This document shows, one piece after another, positions 1 through 7,912 of a DNA stretch of 12,011 bases. This DNA comes from Gracilibacteraceae bacterium. Lineage in GTDB: Bacteria > Bacillota > Desulfitobacteriia > Desulfitobacteriales > Syntrophobotulaceae. Position 1 is the stretch's first letter; every line of letters starts with the position of its first letter. The stretch covers positions 1 through 12,011 of the forward strand of contig JAISQG010000002.1 in the NCBI GenBank assembly GCA_031274335.1, read 5' to 3'. Below the pieces are notes generated by a model. That model was not told where the DNA came from. It saw only the letters and a program-made list of their open reading frames with translations, and did no database searches. A program made the translations under genes and the position numbers.

Positions 1-2144
1 TCTTCCTGCAGATGTACAGCCTGTTTTACTCGCAGCAGGGCAATGTCGTCGGTGCCGGCTACGCCAAAATTCATTTCGCGCTGCCGGCCCTGCGCGCGCT
101 TGCCGTCCTCGCCGCCCTCGCCGCGCTGGGTTCGCTTCTGACCCTCACGCGCCAGGACGTCCGCCCGCTGCTTTTTGCCCCGCCCATCCTGCTCGCCGTC
201 TATTTCCTCGGCGCGAGCGCTCTGCCCTCCGCTGTGCAATCCCTCGTCGTCGTGCCGAACGAATTGCAAAAAGAGACGCCCTATATAGAATACGAAATTC
301 TCATGACGCGCTTCGCCTATGGGCTGGACAAAATTGAGGAACGCGACTATAACGGCACGGCGAATATCACGCCCGCGGATCTGGAGAATGAGAAGGCCAT
401 CATAGACAATGTGCGCCTGAACGATCCCCGGCCGATGAAGCAGATTTACGGGCAAAAACAGGGCATCCGCCAGTATTACAAATTCAACGACATCGATCTT
501 GACCGCTACACCGTGGGCGGGGATTACCGCCAGATGATGCTTTCCGTGCGCGAACTGAGCATCGTCGATCTTGACACGAGCACCTTTGTCAACACGCGGT
601 TCAAATATACGCACGGGTTCGGGGCCGCCGCCTCTTTCGCCAACGAAGTGACCTCGCAGGGCCTGCCTTCTTTTTCCATCAACAATATCCCGCCGCAAAG
701 CGCTTACCCGGAGCTCGCGCTGCCGGAACCGCGCGTGTACTTCGGTGAGCTGACCGATCACTGGGTCGTGGCGAACAGCAAATACATGGAGTTTGATTAT
801 CCGCGCGAAAACGACAACGCGGAAAACATGTACGCCGGTTCAACCGGCATTCCGTTTACTTTTTTTAACAAGCTCATGCTTTCCTTCAATCAGGCGACGT
901 TGCGCTTTTTCCTCTCCGGGGACGTGACGGCGGAGAGCAAAATGCTCCTGCACCGCAATATCATGGAACGGGTGCGCAAGCTCACACCGTTCCTGCTCTT
1001 TGACCCCGACGCCTACGCCGTCATTGATGAGGGCCGCATCAAATGGATCATCGACGGCTATACGACTGCTTCGACGATTCCTTATGCCGTGCAATACGGC
1101 ACCAACGGGTTCAACTATATCCGCAATTCCATCAAGGTGATTGTTGACGCCTATAACGGCACGGTGGATTATTATGTGGTTGATCCGGCGGATCCGATTC
1201 TCGCCACTTACAGCAAAATTTTCCCAGGCGTCTTCCGTCCGCTTTCGGAGATTTCCGATTCGCTGCGCGCGCATTTGCGTTACCCGGAGACGATGTTCCG
1301 CATCCAGACCGAGATGCTGAATACTTTTCACATGACGAATCCAATCGTTTTATATAATAAGGAAGATATGTGGGAAGTGGCGAAGGAGGTTTATCTTTCC
1401 GCCCCGATCAATGTCGATCCGTATTATGTGATTATGAAGCTGCCGGGGGAGACGGAGGAGGAATTTGTGCTGATTCAGCCTTTCACGCCGGCTTCCAGCG
1501 AGACCAACGCGCGCAACAATATGGTCGCCTGGCTCGCAGCCCGCATGGACGGCGAGCATTACGGCGAGATTCTGCTGTACAAGCTGCCGAAAAACATTGA
1601 GACTTATGGGCCGCTGCAGATAGAGTCGCGCATCGACCAGGATCCGGTGATTTCGCCGCAGCTTACGCTTTGGAATCAGCAGGGGTCGCAGGTGATTCGC
1701 GGCAATTTGCTGGCGCTGCCGATTGCGGGGAGTTTCCTTTTTGTGGAGCCGGTGTATTTACAATCGACGTCGTCGGGCAGCATCCCGGAGATGCGGCGCG
1801 TGATCGCTGCGTATAAGGATGAGGTCGTGATGACGAATACCCTGGATGAGGCTTTGGTGGCGCTGTTCGGCCCGGAAGCGGGGCCGGCGGGCGGCGCGGA
1901 GACGGGAGACGGCGCGGGAGGCGACGCCGGCGGGATCGGCGGCAGCGAGGACGCTGACGGCGATAACGCGTCCAGCGGAGGATTCCCGGCGAGCGGAGGT
2001 GAGCCGGGCAGCGAAGCGAGCGCCGGCCCCGAGGATGTAAGCGTGGAGGAGCTGCAGGCGAAAATAGAGGAAATCCGCGCCTTGCTGAACGAACTGGAAA
2101 CCGATCTGCAGGAGTTTTCCGCTTCCGGAGAAGCCGGAGGCTGA
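1..2144 (+). CDS. UPF0182 family integral membrane protein, 5' end missing
   Basis: Function is unknown; the family (PF03699/COG1615) consists of large membrane proteins with about seven N-terminal helices and a long extracytoplasmic part. The frame is open to the left edge: codons before the Met at 12 read F-L-Q, so that Met is internal and the gene begins outside the window. Numbering from that Met, the family-typical stretch around LFYSQQGNVVGAGYAKIH is followed by two hydrophobic helices (about 23-44 and 51-72). Next comes the conserved VPNELQKETPYIEYEI region, where the long soluble part starts. The family C-terminal block (LTLWNQQGSQVIRGNLLALP, then FVEPVYLQ) is intact near residues 550-590. 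After it lies a Gly/Ala/Asp/Glu/Ser-rich, probably disordered linker (about 619-676) and a short helical, coiled-coil-like end (about 677-703). It is followed after 3 bases by cardiolipin synthase, so a membrane-related role is plausible but inferred. The family call is secure; the role is not known. Confidence 0.92.
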   Translation, partial: FLQMYSLFYSQQGNVVGAGYAKIHFALPALRALAVLAALAALGSLLTLTRQDVRPLLFAPPILLAVYFLGASALPSAVQSLVVVPNELQKETPYIEYEILMTRFAYGLDKIEERDYNGTANITPADLENEKAIIDNVRLNDPRPMKQIYGQKQGIRQYYKFNDIDLDRYTVGGDYRQMMLSVRELSIVDLDTSTFVNTRFKYTHGFGAAASFANEVTSQGLPSFSINNIPPQSAYPELALPEPRVYFGELTDHWVVANSKYMEFDYPRENDNAENMYAGSTGIPFTFFNKLMLSFNQATLRFFLSGDVTAESKMLLHRNIMERVRKLTPFLLFDPDAYAVIDEGRIKWIIDGYTTASTIPYAVQYGTNGFNYIRNSIKVIVDAYNGTVDYYVVDPADPILATYSKIFPGVFRPLSEISDSLRAHLRYPETMFRIQTEMLNTFHMTNPIVLYNKEDMWEVAKEVYLSAPINVDPYYVIMKLPGETEEEFVLIQPFTPASSETNARNNMVAWLAARMDGEHYGEILLYKLPKNIETYGPLQIESRIDQDPVISPQLTLWNQQGSQVIRGNLLALPIAGSFLFVEPVYLQSTSSGSIPEMRRVIAAYKDEVVMTNTLDEALVALFGPEAGPAGGAETGDGAGGDAGGIGGSEDADGDNASSGGFPASGGEPGSEASAGPEDVSVEELQAKIEEIRALLNELETDLQEFSASGEAGG

Positions 2145-2147
2145 TCT

Positions 2148-3611
2148 ATGCAGATATACTGGGCTGACATTGGCTTCCGCGTTTTGACCTTCGCCTATAT
2201 CATCAATTTTTTCTTCACGATCATGATCGTGTTTCTCGAACGCAGAAAACCGACGACGACGCTGGTCTGGTTGCTCACGCTCTTTATTCTGCCCGGCGTC
2301 GGCGCGGTTATGTACTTTTTTCTTTCCCAGAACCTCCTGCGACGCAAATCTTTTGCTTTCGCGGCGCGGGATGAGGACTACAGGCAGCACAAACCAGCGC
2401 TGCTCCAGTCGATCAACCGCCTGCAATCCGGCGGCAAAATTTTTCGCGACTCCCGCCTGGAGGCCTACCGGGATATCATCCAATTTCACCAGGTGCAAAG
2501 CCGCGCGCTCTATTCAGCGGACAATGAGCTGCTTGTTTTCACGGATGGACGGGAAAAATTCAATGATTTGTTCAGCCAGATCCGGGCGGCGCGGGATCAT
2601 GTCCACGTTCTTTACTATATTTTGAAAAAAGACGAGCTGGGGCACGGCCTGCTCGACCTCCTGATCGAAAAAGCGCGGGAAGGCGTCGAAGTGCGTTTGC
2701 TCGTTGACGCCATCGGCAATTCAATGCCGGGCCGCGATTTTGCCCGCCTGAGGAAGGCCGGCGGGCATGTCGCGCGCTTTTTCCCCTCGTTTTTCACTTT
2801 CATCAATATGAAGCTGAACTATCGCAATCACCGCAAAGTCGTGGTTATCGACGGCCGCATCGGCTATGTGGGCGGATTCAATGTCGGCAACGAGTATCTC
2901 GGCCTGAAAAAAAGGATGGGCTACTGGCGCGACACCCATTTGCGCATCCGGGGCAGCGCCGTGCGCGAGCTGCAGACGCGCTTTTTCTCGGACTGGCTGC
3001 TCGCCTCGCGCGAAAAACTGCCCGTGTCGGAGCGCTATTATCCCCCGCTCCCCGCCGCAGCCGGCGCCGGCGTGCAGGTGGTTTCCTGCGGTCCGGATTC
3101 CGAGCATGAGGATATAAAACTCGGTTTTGTCAAAATGATCCACGCCGCGAAAAAATCCGTCTATATTCAGACGCCGTATTTCATCCCTGACGAGAGCATC
3201 AGCGACGCGCTGGCCATTGCCGCGCTTTCCGGCATAGACGTCAACGTCATGATTCCATGCAAGCCCGATCACCCTTTCGTTTACTGGGCGACATATTCCT
3301 TTATCGGCGATCTTTTGCAATCCGGCGTCAAAGCCTATGTCTACCGAGGCGGCTTCCTCCACTCCAAAACGATCGTGGTGGACGACTGCATCGCGGCCGT
3401 CGGCACGGCGAATTTCGACATCCGCAGTTTTCGCCTCAATTACGAGGTGAACGCTTTCATTTACCATGTTCCCACGGCCAAAATCCTGCAAACGGCTTTT
3501 ATGAAAGACATCGCCCAATGCGATGAGCTGACGCCCGATAAATACAGGCAGCGTTCCTGGCTGGTCAAGTTCAAGGAGTCGGTCAGCCGCTTGCTGGCAC
3601 CAATTTTATGA
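2148..3611 (+). CDS. cls: Cardiolipin synthase (phospholipase D family)
   Basis: Transfers a phosphatidyl group between two phosphatidylglycerol molecules to give cardiolipin and glycerol at the cytoplasmic membrane. The 487-residue length is normal for bacterial Cls. Two N-terminal hydrophobic segments (about 10-30 and 38-60) form the PLDc_N membrane anchor. Two PLD catalytic motifs of the HxKxxxxD type are complete: H228-K230-D235 followed by GGFNVGNEY, and H405-K407-D412 followed by GTANFDIRS. The linker motif QTPYFIPDE (about 341-349) is also typical. The start at 2148 is supported by GGAGG at 2136-2140 with a 7-base spacer; this ribosome binding site lies inside the end of the upstream UPF0182 gene, so the two are probably translated from one mRNA. 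It ends 42 bases from the convergent ATPase gene. Cls-type identity is clear; which paralogue class (ClsA, ClsB or other) cannot be settled here, although the two N-terminal helices favour the ClsA type. Confidence 0.95.
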   Translation: MQIYWADIGFRVLTFAYIINFFFTIMIVFLERRKPTTTLVWLLTLFILPGVGAVMYFFLSQNLLRRKSFAFAARDEDYRQHKPALLQSINRLQSGGKIFRDSRLEAYRDIIQFHQVQSRALYSADNELLVFTDGREKFNDLFSQIRAARDHVHVLYYILKKDELGHGLLDLLIEKAREGVEVRLLVDAIGNSMPGRDFARLRKAGGHVARFFPSFFTFINMKLNYRNHRKVVVIDGRIGYVGGFNVGNEYLGLKKRMGYWRDTHLRIRGSAVRELQTRFFSDWLLASREKLPVSERYYPPLPAAAGAGVQVVSCGPDSEHEDIKLGFVKMIHAAKKSVYIQTPYFIPDESISDALAIAALSGIDVNVMIPCKPDHPFVYWATYSFIGDLLQSGVKAYVYRGGFLHSKTIVVDDCIAAVGTANFDIRSFRLNYEVNAFIYHVPTAKILQTAFMKDIAQCDELTPDKYRQRSWLVKFKESVSRLLAPIL

Positions 3612-3653
3612 AAATCCCGTTTTATGGTTTCAGCAACAGTTTGTCGACAGCTC
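3612..3653. other. 42-base convergent gap between cls and the ATPase gene
   Basis: The gap holds a TGTCGACA palindrome and leads into CTCTTAAGAG at the ATPase stop, but no stable GC-rich stem followed by a T-run in either direction. No intrinsic terminator can be named. Confidence 0.5.
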
Positions 3654-6362
3654 TTAAGAGACGCGCTGCGGGAAAACCAGCTTGCGCAAAATCCCGACCG
3701 GGATGATGATCAGAGCCAGCAGAACCACCACGACCCATTCAGCGGGCAATAGCGGCGCCGTGCGCAAAATGCTGCCGCCGACGAAAGTCATGACGACCTG
3801 CACGACGGCAATCAAGGCCATGATGCTGATAAAGCCGGGGTTTTGCGTGACGTTGTCCAGAAAATTCACGCGCTCTGTCCGGGCGTTGAAGCCGTTCAGC
3901 ATCGCGCTCAAAACATAGAAACAGAAAAATCCGGTCATAAAGAAAAGGCTCTTGTCGGGAAACACTTCCTCGCCGCCGGAGCGGAACAGTCCCCGGAAAA
4001 ACGGATGCAGCAGAAAAAGGCAACTGGCCCACATCAGATAGATACCGTTAAACAGGATTGCCGACCACATATTGCGGCTGATAATCGACTCGCTCCGCTG
4101 TTTCGGGCGTTCCTCCATATATCGGGCCAAGGCCGGTTCCCCGCCCAGGGCTAAAGCCGCCAGCGTGTCCATCACGATGTTCACCCAGAGCATCTGCGTC
4201 ACAGACAGCGGCGTGCCCATGCCGATGAAGGGGCCGATGAAGGCGATCATAACGGCACTGACGTTGATGGTCAGCTGGAAAACGATGAATTTGCGGATAT
4301 TGTTGTAAATCGTTCGTCCGTATAGCACAGTTTTGATCAACGACTGGAAATTATCGTCCAGAATCGTGATGTCCGAGGCCTCCTTGGAGACCTCCGTGCC
4401 GGAACCCATAGCAAAGCCGACGTCCGCCCGTTTCAAGGCCGGGGCGTCGTTGACGCCGTCGCCCGTCATGCCGACCACCAGATCCAATTCCTGGGAAATG
4501 CGGACGAGCCGGCTTTTGTCCGTCGGCAGAGCGCGCGCCACCACACGCAGGCGGGGCAGCATTTTTTTCAATTCCTCGTCGCCGGCCGCGTTCAATTCCT
4601 CGCTCGTCAGCACCAGATCCGTTTCTTCTGCCACCAAGCCCGCGTCGCGCGCTATGGCCAGCGCCGTTTCTTTTTTGTCGCCTGTCACCATCACCACCTG
4701 AATGCCGGCCTGCCGCGCCGGTTTGTTTGCGGCGGCGGCTTCCGGGCGCAGCTCGTCCCTTATGCCCACCAGTCCGACGAAGGCCATTTCCGCCAGAAAA
4801 TCATCCTCTATTTTGCGCTCCGAGGTGGCAAAGGCCAGAACGCGCATGGCCTTGACCGAAAGTTCCGTCATGCGGTTTTCCAGCGTCTCCCGCGCTTCTG
4901 CTGTCATTTTTTGTAAATTGCCGTCTTCGTCGTAATAATACGCGCAAGTGTCCAGCAGTTTTTCCGGCGCGCCCTTGACCAGCGTCTTGTCGCGTCCACT
5001 CTTGATTTCGCAGGCCGAATACTTGTTCTGGCTGTTGAACATCAGGGCTTCCCCCAGCTCCAGCCCATATTCCTCGTACCGCCGCCAGGCTTCCGCGCCG
5101 GCGAATTCGTGCAGGGCGCGCTCCGTCGCGTTGCCGCCCGTGATCTGCAGCTCGCCGCCGTTCAGCATGCAGACGGCATTGCTGTTGGCGCTCAAGCTGA
5201 TTATCGCGAGTTCCCGCAAACCGGCCGGCAAGCCGTCCAAAGAGTCATACTCCTTGTCCGCCGCCGAATAAAAGCCGGCCACCTGCAAAAGCCCCCTGGT
5301 GATCGTGCCCGTCTTGTCGGAAAACAGGATGTTGAGACTGCCCGCCGTTTCCGCGCCGTCGATTTTGCGGATCAAAATATTGTCTTTCAGCAGCTTTTTC
5401 ATATTCAGGCCGGAGACGAGCGCGATCATCATCGGCAGTCCCTCCGGCACGGCCACCACTATGATAACGATGGCCAGCGTGATGGAGGCCACGATGTCTT
5501 TGACGATTTGCAGGGCGTTCGCCGTGGAAAGGTAAACAGTCGCGCCCTCAGCCAGCGTGGGCGAAATGAAAATGCTGTTGATCATGAAGGCGACCGCGAT
5601 CAAAACGCCGCCGATGTAACCGAAACGGGAAATGCCGTCCGCGACTTTCCCCAGCTTGACTTTCAGCGGCGATTCCCGCTCGTCGTCCTCAGCCAGCTCC
5701 TGCGCCAGGCGGCCGAATTGCGATTTGTCGCCCACGGCTTTGACCAGCATCACCGCTTCGCCGAAAGTCACGACCGTGCCGCGGAATACGGTGTGAGCGT
5801 CCAGGAAATCCACATGATCTGCGTCAAAGGGATAGGAGACGTCCGCCTCTTTTTTCGTGGCGTCTTCGCTTTCTCCGTTCAGACTGGCCTGATTCACCTT
5901 GATTTCCCCGTCCACGATCGTGCCGTCCGCCGGCAATTTGTCCCCTGCTTGCAGCAGCACGTAATCCCCGGTCACAATGTCGTCGATGAAAATATCGCGG
6001 ATTTGCGTTTGCCCGCCGGAAGCGCGGAAGACTTTACATACAATTTTCGAATATTCTTCCTGTAATTTCTGGAAAAGCTTATTGTTGGAATATTCACTGT
6101 AAGTGGCAACCGTCGTAGCCAGGACAACGGCAATCGCGATGCCGACCGCCTCCAGCCAGTCGCCCCAGCCTAGGAAAGCGAGAACCAGGGTGATGACGAG
6201 CGCCACCGTCAAAATGCGGATCAGCGCGTCGCCGCGAAAAGTATCCCACAGCTCCGCCAAAAACGAACTCTGTTCCGGCGGCGTCAGCCTGTTGCCGCCG
6301 TGCCGGCGGCGGCTTTCCTCCGCCTCATCCTCGGTCAGGGGCTTGATTTGGTGCTTAATCAT
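3654..6362 (-). CDS. Calcium-transporting P-type ATPase (PMCA/SERCA-like, type II)
   Basis: ATP-driven cation pump of the cytoplasmic membrane, most likely exporting Ca2+. All 902 residues are present. The cation-ATPase N-terminal domain is at about 5-40. The actuator loop reads LNGESE (162-165 NGES, where the usual motif is TGES; the catalytic E164 is kept). TM4 carries PEGLP (306-310), the Ca-binding kink. The phosphorylation site is DKTGTIT with D349, the nucleotide-binding motif is KGAPE (463-467), and the hinge motifs are TGD (560-562) and TGDGVNDAP (633-641). TM6 has N728 and D732 in WVNIVMDT, matching type II Ca-site residues. C-terminal helices follow to about residue 890. The start is supported by AAGGAGA at 6371-6377 with an 8-base spacer to ATG, and a promoter is visible at 6429-6457. 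It is transcribed alone and converges with cls. PMCA-type calcium specificity is inferred from the motifs; another divalent or monovalent cation cannot be excluded. Confidence 0.93.
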   Translation of the reverse strand: MIKHQIKPLTEDEAEESRRRHGGNRLTPPEQSSFLAELWDTFRGDALIRILTVALVITLVLAFLGWGDWLEAVGIAIAVVLATTVATYSEYSNNKLFQKLQEEYSKIVCKVFRASGGQTQIRDIFIDDIVTGDYVLLQAGDKLPADGTIVDGEIKVNQASLNGESEDATKKEADVSYPFDADHVDFLDAHTVFRGTVVTFGEAVMLVKAVGDKSQFGRLAQELAEDDERESPLKVKLGKVADGISRFGYIGGVLIAVAFMINSIFISPTLAEGATVYLSTANALQIVKDIVASITLAIVIIVVAVPEGLPMMIALVSGLNMKKLLKDNILIRKIDGAETAGSLNILFSDKTGTITRGLLQVAGFYSAADKEYDSLDGLPAGLRELAIISLSANSNAVCMLNGGELQITGGNATERALHEFAGAEAWRRYEEYGLELGEALMFNSQNKYSACEIKSGRDKTLVKGAPEKLLDTCAYYYDEDGNLQKMTAEARETLENRMTELSVKAMRVLAFATSERKIEDDFLAEMAFVGLVGIRDELRPEAAAANKPARQAGIQVVMVTGDKKETALAIARDAGLVAEETDLVLTSEELNAAGDEELKKMLPRLRVVARALPTDKSRLVRISQELDLVVGMTGDGVNDAPALKRADVGFAMGSGTEVSKEASDITILDDNFQSLIKTVLYGRTIYNNIRKFIVFQLTINVSAVMIAFIGPFIGMGTPLSVTQMLWVNIVMDTLAALALGGEPALARYMEERPKQRSESIISRNMWSAILFNGIYLMWASCLFLLHPFFRGLFRSGGEEVFPDKSLFFMTGFFCFYVLSAMLNGFNARTERVNFLDNVTQNPGFISIMALIAVVQVVMTFVGGSILRTAPLLPAEWVVVVLLALIIIPVGILRKLVFPQRVS

Positions 6363-6370
6363 GTAAATTT

Positions 6371-6377
6371 TCTCCTT
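6371..6377 (-). promoter_or_regulatory. Ribosome binding site of the calcium ATPase
   Basis: AAGGAGA on the minus strand, 8 bases before the ATG at 6362. It fixes this Met as the start and gives the usual 902-residue length with an intact N-terminal domain. Confidence 0.8.
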
Positions 6378-6428
6378 ACTTATTCAGAAAATGTCAGGCA
6401 AAGAAATAAGCGTGCCGCCCATCGTTTT

Positions 6429-6457
6429 AGTTTACCACGCGTCGCGCCGTCATTCAA
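6429..6457 (-). promoter_or_regulatory. Probable sigma-A-type promoter of the calcium ATPase
   Basis: On the minus strand, TTGAAT (6452-6457) is separated by exactly 17 bases from TAAACT (6429-6434). TGG directly before the -10 adds an extended -10 TGn. Transcription would start near 6422, giving a leader of about 60 bases. Recognised by eye only. Confidence 0.65.
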
Positions 6458-6472
6458 GAGTTTTTTCAGGAA

Positions 6473-6493
6473 AGGTGCATGTCACCTGAGGTG
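6473..6493. repeat. AGGTG-N5-CACCT-N1-AGGTG inverted-repeat cluster
   Basis: AGGTG (6473-6477), CACCT (6483-6487) and AGGTG (6489-6493) can pair in two alternative ways. The cluster sits 16 bases upstream of the -35 box of the ATPase promoter, a suitable place for a regulator site. With arms of only 5 bp it could be chance. Confidence 0.3.
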
Positions 6494-6575
6494 GAGCTTT
6501 ATCTAGAGCAAGGTATGTTTATAAATAATTGCATCATGCACAATTTTTCCGATATCCGATAATACCGGGCGATAC

Positions 6576-6594
6576 GGGCGGATGATATCCGCCC
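6576..6594. repeat. Small GC-rich palindromic intergenic element
   Basis: GGGCGGAT (6576-6583), loop GAT, ATCCGCCC (6587-6594): a perfect 8-bp stem with a 3-base loop, followed by CCTACAA. No T-run follows on either side, so it is not a classical terminator. The form (GGGCGGAT..ATCCGCCCCTACAA) resembles short dispersed intergenic repeats I recall from Bacillota genomes; only one copy is in this window, so the dispersed nature is inference. Confidence 0.5.
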
Positions 6595-6674
6595 CTACAA
6601 TACGTCCGCATAATTCCGTGCGGTCTTTTGTACAAATGACTATAAAATATGTGCCGTTTTGTGAAACGCCCTCG

Positions 6675-7889
6675 CTATTCCAGATTTAGCCATAAGGCAG
6701 GCCGAACGCCTTCAGGGTAGTTGACACCGAGGCCGCGGGGGAAAGAAGCACAGGCGGCCTCATCACCATATGCTCCGGGTGACCGCAGCCACCACACCGC
6801 CACAAACGCCCACCCCGACAGATCCCCCTGCCTATCATAGTAAGCCATGCGCTCCTCCTTCGTCTGGAAATACCGCTCAGATTCCTCCACGCTCAAAAGA
6901 AATACTTTGTCCACCGTGTTATTTCCGCCTTCTGTGCCACATTCCTTGTTGTCAGCGTTGACAATCTCCGTTTCCATGATTCGCGCCTTTTGCGCCTCCG
7001 TGAACGCATCATCATAAAAATCGCTGTTCAGCCAGCGCCGGAGGCTGCAATTTTCCCAAGTGATTTCAGTATATTCATCGTTATAATTCCGCTTGGTTAT
7101 GCAATCTCTGGTGATCATCAAAGCGCGGCGGCCGTCAATGCTCAGGACAATCCATTCCAAGGGGTTCCCCTCGAATGACCCGTACAAAACGCTGCTCCCT
7201 ATTTCTATATTCTGGATTTCATCCGGCGTAAGTGTTTTGGCGTCTTCCAAGCGCTCCGCTTTCACTGTTCTATTCGCTTCCAGACGTTCTCGTTCCGGTG
7301 CGAGGATCTTTTCTGTTTCTTCATTGATTTTTTGTCTCACTATTTCCTCTTTGATTTGAGTGATGACCTTGGGAGTGAGGATAACTGCCGCGCAAACTGC
7401 CGCGCAAATCAAGACGGCCATCGCGATTTTTTTGCGGGTCGCTTTCGCTTTTGCCGCGATAGATTTTTGAATTTCGTCGATGGCGCGCGCTTCTTCTTCG
7501 TACAGGCTTCTGGTGGATTCGTCCGCATAGGCGAGCGCCTGTTTGTAGTCCCTGTCGGCTAGGATGGAAGCGGATAAAATTCGGCAGCAGAAGGGAACGC
7601 GTTTGTGCGTGTCCGTGTCCTCCGCGTATTCCACGCCGTATTTGTGTAGCACGAGCGACCAGTAAGCCTCGGCAACAGAAATCTCCTCGTTCAGGATGCT
7701 TTCGTATAAATCGGCCGTTTTCTCATATTCTCTGCCGCGGCGGAACCGAGTTGCCCGGCCATAAATCCCGGACCGTTTGCCATGTTTTGGCAGCTTATAC
7801 CGCCTGCCGCAGCTCTGACATTCGCCGGCCCTGCTTCCCGCAGCAGCTTCCAACTCGCCGCCGCACATCTTGCATTTGCATACTGCCAT
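6675..7889 (-). CDS. Membrane-anchored zinc-ribbon/TPR-like protein with C-terminal DUF6273-type domain
   Basis: Exact function unknown. From the chosen start it has 404 residues. The zinc ribbon has C6-x2-C9 and C24-x2-C27. A helical, TPR-like part (about 50-147) has the family-typical sequence around AYWSLVLHKYGVEYAEDTDTHKR, as in TFIIB-type zinc-ribbon proteins of Firmicutes that accompany SPFH proteins (B. subtilis YdjG-like). One hydrophobic helix (about 154-173) follows a basic TRKK, suggesting N-inside and C-outside. A charged, coiled-coil-like stalk (about 176-215) leads to a DUF6273-type domain (about 220-404) with WENCSLRRWLNSDFY, WWLRSPG and the end GVRPALWLNLE. The start at 7889 is preferred over an in-frame Met at 7934 because GGAGG lies 5 bases upstream; this leaves a 23-base gap after the SPFH gene, so the pair is one operon. 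The C-terminal domain closely matches that of the upstream protein except in the last 50 residues. Role in envelope stress or surface sensing is inferred. Confidence 0.85.
   Translation of the reverse strand: MAVCKCKMCGGELEAAAGSRAGECQSCGRRYKLPKHGKRSGIYGRATRFRRGREYEKTADLYESILNEEISVAEAYWSLVLHKYGVEYAEDTDTHKRVPFCCRILSASILADRDYKQALAYADESTRSLYEEEARAIDEIQKSIAAKAKATRKKIAMAVLICAAVCAAVILTPKVITQIKEEIVRQKINEETEKILAPERERLEANRTVKAERLEDAKTLTPDEIQNIEIGSSVLYGSFEGNPLEWIVLSIDGRRALMITRDCITKRNYNDEYTEITWENCSLRRWLNSDFYDDAFTEAQKARIMETEIVNADNKECGTEGGNNTVDKVFLLSVEESERYFQTKEERMAYYDRQGDLSGWAFVAVWWLRSPGAYGDEAACASFPRGLGVNYPEGVRPALWLNLE
6836..7297. repeat. Direct repeat copy 1 (DUF6273-type coding segment)
   Basis: Pairs with 8098-8559 at a constant offset of 1262 bases without any indel. 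By hand alignment I count 58 mismatches in 462 positions (about 87% identity). They are very unevenly spread: 6886-7061 has only 5 mismatches in 176 (about 97%), whereas 7062-7297 has 47 in 236 (about 80%). It encodes most of the DUF6273-type domain of the zinc-ribbon protein. Confidence 0.9.
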
Positions 7890-7894
7890 ATCTT

Positions 7895-7899
7895 CCTCC
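7895..7899 (-). promoter_or_regulatory. Ribosome binding site deciding the zinc-ribbon protein start
   Basis: GGAGG on the minus strand, 5 bases before the ATG at 7889. The longer reading from 7934 has no comparable site, would overlap the upstream gene by 22 bases, and would put 15 unconserved-looking residues before the zinc ribbon. Confidence 0.75.
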
Positions 7900-7912
7900 G
7901 GGTGATCGATAT

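Larger units (their letters stand above)
6363..6674. other. 312-base non-coding spacer between the zinc-ribbon gene and the ATPase
   Basis: No convincing gene is seen on either strand. The right half lies downstream of the two-gene DUF6273 operon and the left half holds the ATPase promoter and ribosome binding site. Inside are an AGGTG/CACCT/AGGTG cluster (6473-6493), a TGCAT-C-ATGCA palindrome in the AT-rich middle, and the perfect GC-rich palindrome at 6576-6594. A weaker hairpin-capable segment, CCGCA/TGCGG, lies at about 6605-6623. No hairpin followed by a T-run was found, so the operon's terminator is not identified. Confidence 0.6.

Noticed and set aside
1758..2498. 246-codon open frame on the minus strand across UPF0182 and cls
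   Set aside because: It spans two well-supported genes on the other strand and its translation has low-complexity Arg/Ala composition with no family features.
5109..6065. 318-codon open frame on the plus strand across the ATPase gene
   Set aside because: Antisense to conserved ATPase motifs, with Arg/His/Asp-rich composition and no recognisable domain: a shadow of GC-rich coding DNA.
6576..6594. Intrinsic terminator of the DUF6273 operon
   Set aside because: The stem is perfect but no T-run follows on the minus strand; the following bases are GTATCGCC.
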